Assembly (NCBI GenBank): GCA_019914945.1
Contig: CM034104.1
Span: forward strand, 7,380,501 to 7,444,500
Length of the DNA stretch: 64,000 nt
Reading direction: 5' to 3'
Source: Typha latifolia
Taxonomy: Eukaryota; Streptophyta; Magnoliopsida; Poales; Typhaceae
Made by a program: the position numbers and the translations under genes. The notes under the pieces were generated by a model. The model had not been told where the DNA came from. It did no database searches and worked only from the letters and a program-made list of their open reading frames with translations. Shown here piece by piece: positions 55,819 to 64,000 of the stretch (the first letter of the stretch is position 1; every line of letters starts with the position of its first letter).

Positions 55819-56828
55819 TTGATACGATTCGGACTTCACCGACGTCGTCTCGAGCATGGATTCACTTTAGTTGTATTTTTATTTCATGTTTTAGTGTTTA
55901 CTTTCCATTAAAATAAGTTTTCTGTAAGTCGCATTCGAACGCGGGTGGAGTGAGTTCGAACGCGGTTTGTGAACGGGGTTGTGAACGTGGTGAAGAAAAT
56001 GTACTGTGCGTTCGAACGCACTGTGAACACCTGCATCGCATTCGCAAATACCGACAGGCGCGTTCGAATGCCTGCATCGCATTCGCAAATCCAGAAGAGC
56101 TAATTCGGTGCATTCGAACACGGTCGGGCGAGTTCGAACGCGGTCGGCGAAAATTGTGTTTTAGGGTTAATGTGAATTGTTGGTTAGCCTATAAAAGGAT
56201 GTGTAGGGCAACCAAAATTATTATTGATTATTGAGATTGAGTTTTGCCTTGCCTCCTTCGTCTTCTTCGCTCCCGTTCTCTCAATCCCCGGCGATGCCGC
56301 TTCTAATCTCCCTCGACTGGCCAATCACCCTATTCCCTTAGGAGTGGCCCTCTCCTCCCCCTTCTTCCAATCTATCCAACACTTGCCCTAATCCTTCCAT
56401 CAACCACAACCCTTCCACCATCACTTTTCACCAGTGCCACCACATTAATGCCGGTCCACCATCCACCATTACCTAGGATCTCGTGCCTCCATCCATGGAT
56501 CCAAAATAGAGCATCCTGACGTTCGTCCACTAAACGAACGATATCTCGAGATCTCCAACTCCGATTCGCCTGAAACTTACTTTGTTGGAAAGCTCTTTTC
56601 CGGGCCTAAAACATATCAAACTTTCACGTCGATTCGACGGCGGAATTTTTCAGGATCTTATTTCAAAGTTCCGTGCAAGATCTAGTCCATATCTGAGAAT
56701 TAGAAAAGATCGATCTTTAGCCCTAAAGGAGAGATCGTATCAAGCTGGTATCAGAGCTCCATAGCCAGAGGTGTGATCGTATCAAGTTGGTATCAAAGCC
56801 TTAGCCGCAAAGAGAAGATCGTATCACA
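55819..56828 (+). mobile_element. Solo LTR A5 with two internalised PBS units
   Basis: Flanked by tatat (55814-55818, 56829-56833). LTR proper 55819-56742, then two exact 42-bp units (56743-56784, 56785-56826), then CA. Because the right TSD follows the second unit, the PBS copies (TGGTATCAGAGC and TGGTATCAAAGC) are inside the LTR. No gag follows. Confidence 0.9.
55932..56150 (+). promoter_or_regulatory. Palindrome cluster and TATA of A5
   Basis: Cores near 55935, 55953, 56010, 56062, 56113 and 56135; CCTATAAAAGG follows at about 56188. Same spacing as A3. Confidence 0.6.
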
Positions 56829-56833
56829 TATAT

Positions 56834-57520
56834 ACGTGCATGTGGGCCTACAGCAAGATACCTAGCACAACATTGATTTTTAGTCTTTGGACAGAAAAAT
56901 CAACTTGCAATTGGTACACTTTTACAAAATTAGTTGATTAATATTGACAATAAAACCGACCAAGTAATATGACTGTCTTTAATATGCAAGGTAAACAATA
57001 CACTTTATTTATTATGTTAAAAATAATTTATCTTTGGGCCGATTATTTTACACAATAATAACATGTTTACATATTTCAAAATAGATAAAATTGCATAATA
57101 TAAGTTACTTTGGCAATACATTTATCTAAAATTCTTTTAATTTGAAATATTTTCTAATCTGTTAGAAATATAATATCATAATCTCCTTTTATTCTCAAAA
57201 CATATTAAATCTAAATTTTCGATAAAATATAAATAATCTTATCATATCTAATTCCACAACTCATTTATTTTAAAATATGAAACACATATGTAGGAATGAC
57301 AAACTTCTGAACATGGGTTCAAATCAGATTATTATTTTTTTTAAATTATTTACTGGCCAACATGCAGTGGATGTGAACCCGGCGGCTGCATGAGCAAGTG
57401 CCTCCATCGAACAAAACGTCCAAGGACGAAAGGTAAAATGCTCAATTGATAATACGGGAGGGAAACAAAAATCATATAACTTTGAACCCACATGCATGTC
57501 TTAATGAATTAACATGTAAA
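56834..57520 (-). other. Copia E leader between gag and primer site
   Basis: AT-rich and without a long frame. It should hold the E leader and gag start, but I see neither clearly. It includes 'catgagcaagtgcctccatc' and homopurine runs. Confidence 0.4.
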
Positions 57521-57534
57521 GCTCGGGTACCGCT
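57521..57534 (-). promoter_or_regulatory. Copia E primer-binding site, decayed
   Basis: The minus strand reads AGCGGTACCCGAGC against the expected AGTGGTATCAGAGC, directly beside the LTR. Confidence 0.6.
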
Positions 57535-58036
57535 TGATAAAAGATCAAGTTTAATGATACTAAATTTTTTATCAACAAAAATAACTCATAGATTACATGT
57601 TAAATTATAAAGAAAGCATGCCTATTAAATTAGAGAATGAAAACAAGCATAAATTTATTGTTTAATCTCGAAGAAATATTCTTCTTCTAAGACAATAAAA
57701 GAGGAAACCACCGTCTTATGTCTCTCTCTTGATGGGAGTCCCGAGAGAACGTTTGGTATAACCCAAAGAAGAGAAACTTAATCACAAAAATCAGTTTTTC
57801 TCTTTTGTTAACTTTCTCTATGCCTTAGGGAGCAACCCATTGGGTTATTTGATCTCATGTGTCTTAGGCCCATCATATAAGACACATGTAACTTGGGCTC
57901 TACACATAAGGTGGCCCATACTTAATAAATACAATTTATTAATGACGAATTCATCAAATCACTTAATTAAAGATATAATTACATAGCTTAATCATAAGAA
58001 ACTATTAATATATATGAGTACATAGTTATTCTAACA
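57535..58036 (-). repeat. Copia E 5' LTR
   Basis: 502 bp; minus strand TGTTAGAATAACTATGTACT to CTTTTATCA. Contains no GTTCGAAC cluster, unlike the C family. It lies 86 bp from the pectinesterase stop codon. Confidence 0.75.
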
Positions 58037-58122
58037 CAAACTGCATACTTGAATTTGTAAAATGTATCAATACAATCTGAAGGAGCCATCAGGACCACGA
58101 AGAACAGAGAAGGATACCCTTC

Positions 58123-60090
58123 TTATGGTCTGTCCGACAACCAGCCTTCAGTATCGATGAAACTGTTGCTTGTGAAAGCTGCCAATTGTTCTTGAGTGAG
58201 CTTCTTCTCCCATGGCACCCTTGCAGTGGTGTTTGAACCGGGCCCAACGCAGTCATGCTCAGCATATGTTACCAATGACCTAAAATTTTTAAATATATAT
58301 AGAACTTATTAGTTGAGTTGACCATTGTAATTAGACTAAAAACGAGTGACGGTTGATCTTACTCTTGGGCTTTTGCATTCCAAGCATCCCACCCTTCAGG
58401 TACGATGATGTCGGTCATCGATGTCCTGTAGAACATGACGGTCGAGTACTCATTCCAAGCTCTTCCCAGATAGACCTTGCCTGCTCCAATCACAGCGCAA
58501 TACTTGAACACGAACCCAGTTTTGCTGTCAGGTTTGTCTTTCGCATGCGCCGTCAACCACCCTTGCTCATGTGGCGGCCTAATGACACAGTTGATGACAG
58601 TATGCTGAAGCACATACGCATACAAATGCGATGCAACGTAAATTTAATGTGACCTAATTGAAAGGAAGAAATTAACTGTTTCAAAGAATGTATGTATACC
58701 TCATAAATTGATTGACCAAAGCCAAAGATGAAGTCGACTGCACCTTCGATCCAGCAGTTACTGAACAAGTGGCGACCTCGGTAGTCGCACAAGGTGTCTT
58801 GGTACCCGTGGAATCCGCAACCGTGGAAGGAGCACTTATCCCCTCCTATAAGGGCCGCCAATGCCTGAACCGAGTTGTTATTATTGTCATTGTATGTATT
58901 CTGTCGTGAAGAAAACTTTGTTATGATCTGGGGATAGCTTAAAATAGTAAGCAAATAAATAATAATAATAGTCATTGCATGCTTAGGATGTATGCATTAC
59001 ATATTCAGCTAATTAGAGATGAATTAATTAGTTTTATTCCTTTTAAAGAGAGAAGAGTGCTACAGAGTGGCAGAGAGGAATTTTAGCTATTCTTTTACCA
59101 TTGAAATTCAGTTGAAGTTAGGAATGAGCTTTTAGAAATATGTTTACTACCTTTCATTCCAATTGTTATTTCTATATATACTAGATTAGTTATGGATGTC
59201 GTGAACAAATCGCACTATCTAACTAGTGAAAAACGCATTTTCGAAAACAAAATATACACATTAACTCAATAAACAAAAGCATGTCCTCGAAGTATTTAAT
59301 TCATTGAAATCTCCTTTTTCAAATAATATATTATTTATCGAAGTCAATATAAAGTTTTGATACTAATTTGGGTGATCAGATGGAGCCCAAAACAATATGG
59401 GATCTAATGTATTTAGCTTCACACTGTACCAGATTCTCAAACAGTTTGACAAGTATGTAGTTTTGATATTTAAGCACGAGCCCTTGATTTTGTAACCCAC
59501 CGACCTTCCTGTTTAGTATATGCAGAATTTCATTGAAAGTTCAAGATTGAACTCAAGATTTAGGTCCAAATCGTTGCTCTAAATTAATTCGTTTTCAAAA
59601 AAGAAACATTAGCAAATGATAGTTCTATTTCCAATTAGACAAGAAGATTATTTTCGCTCGGCCTCTTACCTACGAACCTATCGTTCTTGTAAATACAGGC
59701 TAGTTTTCCAAAAAGAATACTCCTTCGCCTCCACTTTATACACATATTTGCATGCAGGCCTGTGGATGTTTAATTTCATTTACGCTTCCATACCCTTTCT
59801 TTGATGACATTGAACTAGATAACAGATGTTGGTGGAAAAAAATAAAATAAGAAAGAAACGTAGGTAACAAATATTCTTACCCTAAATCTAATATATCGAA
59901 CAACAATATTGTCTGCAAAGATCGCAAATGTGGCACTATCCATCGTGTTGGCAAATAATGCAATAGTCGCATTGCAATTAATCAACTGATCAGTCAAAGT
60001 AGCATCTGCATGGTCATTCCACTCGATCATCGGGACCCTTCGCCTTCTAGCAAATTGTATCCTTTAGGGATTGGGATGATAACTTTCTCC
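58123..60090 (-). pseudogene. Pectinesterase (pectin methylesterase) relic
   Basis: Four exons with GT-AG introns in phase: 60090-59881, 58900-58700, 58604-58363 and 58279-58123 (stop TAA). The enzyme removes methyl groups from cell-wall pectin. Motifs: SVQALAAL (Gln), GYQDTL (catalytic Gln/Asp), GAVDFIFG (catalytic Asp) and YLGRAW (Arg/Trp), plus the tail TYAEHDCVGPGSNT. The family's first exon (GxYxE motif, signal peptide) is not found upstream to 61.7 kb. In the first exon present, GEGS is followed by a one-base loss at about 60031 that puts a TGA in frame. Catalytic residues survive, so decay may be recent. Confidence 0.85.
58901..59880 (-). other. Long pectinesterase intron
   Basis: Donor GTAAG at 59880-59876, acceptor CAG at 58903-58901. 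About 980 bp, AT-rich, no element recognised inside. Confidence 0.7.
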
Positions 60091-60408
60091 CTGTACAATA
60101 AATTGAACCATTTCATCCACGCTCTACTATATAGATTTTTATTATTTAACCCCTGCATTTTGTTATCAATGCCACATATAGCTATCCTGAGTTAATTTTA
60201 ACGCTAACAATAGTTAAAAGAATAGAAAATATTCCTTCACTTTAACAAAAAATTAAAAATTAAAAACCTAAATATCCATCATTTGACTAAAATTGATATT
60301 TCCGTTTATTTTTCATATTAAATTAAAAAACTAATTCAAGGGTATTAAGATAATTTTTTATTTATAATTATTTTAACTCATCTATATAATCCATTAAAAA
60401 AATCTAAA

Positions 60409-60636
60409 GATAAGGTATTTTTGAGATATTTTAAGTTAAATATAAGAATTAAATGATAAATATGCATATTGGTAGAGTTTGAATGATAATAAAAGCAAAA
60501 TATATCTTATTTTGTATTTATTTACTAAAAATAATCCTTTCCTTAGAAGTACTTTCTTATTATCTGAATATACTAGCCAAAATTGGCCGGTGGCACATTC
60601 AAATGATGTATTAGGTGACAGCTCATGCCAGTTAGT
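60409..60636 (+). repeat. Direct repeat copy 1
   Basis: Shares 'aagataaggtatttttgaga' through 'gatgtattaggtgacagctc' with 61517-61742, with few differences. It contains no TG..CA ends, so it is not obviously an LTR. Confidence 0.85.
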
Positions 60637-61516
60637 CAATAGTTAACTTTTCTTATTTGGCTATTATCTTCACATAGAATTAATTTTACTATACATGGAA
60701 TAGAAATGGGCGCTCACCACCTTTCAAGAGAGATAGTAATAAAAGAAACTTTCTTATTTTCTTCCTCCATTTTTTAGCTACTAAATATTCTCTTAGCAAA
60801 TTATAATATCTTATCTTATAAAAACTTTCCTTACGTTTCTCCTTGTTAAACAAATTTATACAGAGCTGCAATTACAAGATTGATTTGGGCGACAACTCTG
60901 TCTAGGTTGGTCAAATATTATAGTATTCCTTATTTGTAACATGCCCAATAAAGAAGTCCGTAACAAAAAAATCATGGGAATTGAATATTCAAGTAAAAAA
61001 TTATTATTGACATAGCAATCATAAGCACAACGACAACTAGGTCAATATGTTAACTAGGTCAATATGTTAACTAGTCTCATGCAGTCCAACAATATGGTGT
61101 TCTAGGGGTCAATGACATCTTTGTGTGAAAACCTACGATCTTGAGTTTAGGTCAAACAATGCCATGATCAGTGTCAAAGTGCTTGGATTCATGATGTCCC
61201 TCCTTGCTACCATTGAATGGGTGGTGAGCATGCCGAGGAACATTGGCTTTAATAACAATTGTTACAAATCGAAAACTTAAGGGAATTTGGTTGAGGCTAA
61301 TGTAGCCTAAAGGTGGTTGATATGGTCTGGTTGTGTGCACATAGCTGAACTGGCTAGGTTGTGCACATAGAGCTGCTTTGGATTATGGTTGTGTCCAACC
61401 CTATAGAAGGTGTGTATGAGAGCCCTAAGAGATTGCAGCAATATAGGACAACCCTAGGAAGGATTTAGCAAAGAATGACTCAATGGAAATGAAGTTTATG
61501 GCTTGGACATAAAGAA

Positions 61517-61742
61517 AGATAAGGTATTTTTGAGATATTTTAAGTTACATATAAGATTTAAATGATAAATATGCATATTGGTAGACTATGAATGATAATA
61601 AAAGCAAAATATATATTGCTTTTTATTTATTTACTAAAAATAATCCTTTCCTTAGAAGTACTTTCTTATTATCTGAATATACTAGCCAAAATTGGCGGGT
61701 GGCAGATTCAAATGATGTATTAGGTGACAGCTCATTCCAGTT
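61517..61742 (+). repeat. Direct repeat copy 2
   Basis: Second copy of 60409-60636, about 1.1 kb away; it ends where the F1 LTR begins. Confidence 0.85.
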
Positions 61743-62572
61743 AGTATAAGTCACGCAACAATTTATTCAAGATATGAATTTATTGTGTGAAGTAGTCCGC
61801 GCAATCGAGGGAAACTATTCATCAAATATTCTCCCGTAGTTATACAATTATAAAACTAAGTGGAATCAATCCGTAACTCCCTGATCTACATTTTTTATAT
61901 TTACATCCTTCGCAGATTCGAACTGCAACTATGATGAAAATATGATATAATGCCGATGAAGGTGGTGGTGACGGGCGGAGTGGAAGTTAGGGTTATGGAT
62001 GATAATGGAGATGAGGGTGGATGGGTGATGTTGTTTAAGGGATAAAAACGAAGGAGAAGAAGTGGTCGAGATCCCAAAGAAGAGGGAGGACTCGACAGAC
62101 AAGGGAGATTAGAAGTTAGGAGAGACCTTGCCAATGGTAGAGGTGCTAGGTTGGTGAAGAGGGAGGAGGGAGATAGGGTAGAGAGAAGATAGAGAGGTAA
62201 GAAACTAATATTCTAATAGCATAATAATTTTGGCTACCATCCATACCGTTATAGAGGCTAACCAATAAGCCTTAATAATAATAACTAATCCTAATATTAG
62301 TGGAATCCCGTCGATCGCGTTTGAATGCGTCCGATGGTGTTCGAACGTGTCTGATCGCATTCGAACACACAAAATGCGTTCTCTATATCTATGAACACGA
62401 TGCAGGCGTTCGAACGCGCCCGACCGCGTTAGGATGCACATTTTGTGTTCTTTTTTTTTTGCGAATTTGATGCAGGCGTTCTCAAGGGCATTCGAACGCA
62501 ACCTATATATATTTAATTTTAATGAAAATAAATAACTAACGTAATAAGAAAAGACTCTAACAGGGTGTATCA
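61743..62572 (-). repeat. F-type LTR F1
   Basis: From a decayed end (TATAAGTCACGCAAC) to GTGTATCA at 62572. Matches the F LTR (48674-49531) in the gene-like C/T leader and the cluster (62311-62505). Confidence 0.78.
62311..62505 (-). promoter_or_regulatory. Palindrome cluster of F1 LTR
   Basis: TTCGAACG cores near 62341, 62360 and 62411; others are decayed (GCGTTTGAATGC near 62319). The TATA region is near 62250. Confidence 0.5.
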
Positions 62573-62604
62573 GCCCACCACGCTGATAGGCTCTGATACA
62601 AGAT
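62573..62604 (-). other. 32-bp internal remnant between F1 and F2
   Basis: In minus-strand order it holds TGTATCAGAGCC (primer site with one change) and AGCGTGGTGGGC, which touches the next LTR start TGATACAC. The latter 12 bases are identical to the recalled initiator tRNA-Met and occupy the PPT side. Everything between PBS and PPT has gone. Confidence 0.7.
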
Positions 62605-63314
62605 TGATAGAATCTATAACTAAAAGATCGGCTAGGAATAATTCTTTAAGATCTAAATTTATTGCTAGAAACAATCCGTGTAACCGTGGGAAAATATTTT
62701 TCAGATATTATTTAATAGTCAAAAAATTATGAGAGTAATTGGATTGGATCCGTAACTTCCTAATCTACAACTTTGTATTTATGCCCTTCATAGATTAGAA
62801 CTGTAGTAGGGACGAAAATACGGAATAATGTGGGTGATGGTGGTGGTGACGGGTGGAGTGGATGTTAGGGTTATGGATGGGTATGGAGATGAGGGTGGAT
62901 TATGGAAGTAATTAAGGGAAGTAGATGAAGGGAACAAAGTGGTCGAGATCCCAAAGAAGAGGGGTGATTCGACAGTCGAGGGAGATTAGAAGTGAGGAGA
63001 AACCTTGCCAACGGTAGATGTGGAAGGATGGTGAAGAGGGAGGAGGGAGACGTCTAAAGAGAAGATAGGAGGCAAGAAATCAATAATCCAATTGCATTAT
63101 GAAGTTGGCTACCATCTACATATTTATAGAGGCTAGTCAACAAGTCCTAAAATAATATGAAACCCTAATTCTAGAGGATTCCCATCGATCGCGTTCGAAC
63201 ACGCCCAATCGCATTCGAACACACTCAAAAAAAGACCATTATCTGGATTCGCGAATGCGAAACAAGCATTCGAACGCGGGCTTTCACAAGGCGTTCACAA
63301 GACGTTCGAACGTG
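62605..63314 (-). repeat. F-type LTR F2, truncated
   Basis: TGATAGAATCTATAAC onward, same order as F1; a cluster at 63188-63314 is where it is cut by A6. Confidence 0.75.
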
Positions 63315-64000
63315 TGTTACGATCCTTCCTCGGCTATAGGCTCTGATACCAGCTTGATACGATCCCTCTTTTGGTGCTATGGCTCTGATACCAGATTGTT
63401 ACGATCTTGTACGGAACTTTGAGATAAGATCCCGAAATATCCCGCCGTTGGATCGCTGTGAAATTTTGATATGTTGTAGGCCCGGAAAAGAGCTTTCCAA
63501 CGGATCTAGTTTCAGGCGAATCGGAGTTGGGGATCTCGAGATATCGTTCGTTTAGTGGACGAACGTCAGGATACTCTGTTTTTGGATTCCGTGGATGAAG
63601 GCACGAAATCCTAGGTAATGGTGGATTGTCGAGGGCCGGTGTTGATGGGGTGGCACCGGTGGAAAAGTGATGGTGGAAGGGTTATGGATAATGGAAAGGT
63701 TAGAGATAGCGATGGATAAATTGGAAGAAGGGGGAGAAGAGGGCCACTCCTAAGGGACTAGGGTGATTGGCCTGTCGAGGGAGATTAGAAGCGGCGTCGC
63801 CGGGGAGATTGAGGGAACGAGAGCGAAGAAGATGAAGGAGGCAAGGCAAACTCAATTCTCAATATTCAATTCCTATTTTTGGTTGCCCTACACATACTTT
63901 TATAGGCTAACCAACAACTCAATCTTATCCTAAAACACAATCTTATCCTAAAACTGAATCTTATCCTAAAACACAATCTTATCCTAAAACTCAATCTTAT
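63315..64000 (-). repeat. A-family LTR A6 with two terminal PBS units
   Basis: Units begin at 63315 (40 bp) and 63355 (42 bp), each containing CTCTGATACCAG; the LTR proper starts TGTTACGATC at 63397 and runs off the window. The TATA complement is at about 63898-63905. Whether an internal region lies to the left cannot be told: the units directly abut F2, as in the A2 3' LTR end. Confidence 0.8.
63919..64000 (+). repeat. 18-bp minisatellite in A6 LTR
   Basis: Unit 'tcaatcttatcctaaaac', about 4.6 copies to the window end. It grew from the LTR's own 'actcaaattaaccctaaaac' segment and sits between the TATA box and the place where other A LTRs carry the palindrome cluster. Confidence 0.85.

Larger units (their letters stand above)
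45354..58036 (-). mobile_element. Copia E, split by five insertions
   Basis: Minus-strand copia with 5' LTR (57535-58036), primer site, gag, protease, integrase, RT and part of RNase H. Interrupted by A5, H, G and F (each with a TSD) and ended by J. It belongs to a different copia lineage from C0-C4. Its 3' LTR is not in the window. Reading resumes correctly across each insertion, so the order is secure. Confidence 0.9.
60091..61742. other. AT-rich region upstream of pectinesterase relic
   Basis: No gene is recognised. It contains a direct repeat of about 227 bp (60409-60636 and 61517-61742) and a short tandem, 'aactaggtcaatatgtt' (61034-61070). The missing first exon would be expected here, but I cannot find it. 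Confidence 0.6.

Noticed and set aside
61152..61340. Frame of 62 codons as the missing pectinesterase exon
   Set aside because: It lacks the GxYxE motif and has no splice donor in the right phase.

Overview
This is nuclear DNA from a flowering plant; the species cannot be read from the sequence. Almost all of it is LTR retrotransposon: Ty1/copia and Ty3/gypsy chromovirus proteins, LTRs bounded by 5-bp target-site duplications (TSDs), primer sites for plant initiator tRNA-Met, a plastid ycf2 fragment, and one spliced plant gene (a pectinesterase relic) near the right end. Every element coding region carries stops or frameshifts, so no intact gene is called.

Layout. 1-7001: SIRE-like copia C0 on the minus strand. 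7002-9592: gypsy A3 on the plus strand (LTR plus gag). 9643-27663: a gypsy nest. A1 (minus, integrase split at 11583/22392) holds the long LTR B1, which holds the gypsy A2 (13298-22035), which holds the 3.1-kb solo LTR B2 (13977-17122); three of the four levels are proved by TSDs. The A1 right-hand LTR holds the copia solo LTR C1. 27664-42332: a scrambled SIRE-like block: C2 (minus), C3 (plus), then a tandemly duplicated composite with gag on both strands, an inverted LTR, a gypsy protease relic and one longer third ORF. 42333-45353: LTR pieces and A4. 45354-58036: copia E (minus), interrupted by J, F, G, H and A5; F, G, H and A5 are TSD-bounded. 58123-60090: pectinesterase pseudogene, minus strand. 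61743-64000: two F-type LTRs 32 bp apart, then A6 running off the window.

The most interesting signals are in how the elements are controlled and replicated. (1) The A family has a 42-bp tandem unit carrying a primer-binding site plus an LTR-end copy; TSDs show these units lie inside the inherited LTR ends. (2) Clusters of the palindrome GCGTTCGAACGC sit just upstream of the TATA box in copia C, gypsy A and gypsy F/H LTRs, and also before a TATA box inside the copia element, in front of its third ORF. (3) A1 and A2 share one deletion that removes the whole reverse transcriptase-RNase H region but keeps gag, protease and a chromodomain integrase: a candidate non-autonomous lineage mobilised in trans. 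(4) The sequence next to the 3' LTR in A and F elements matches the D-stem/anticodon region of the same tRNA that primes them.
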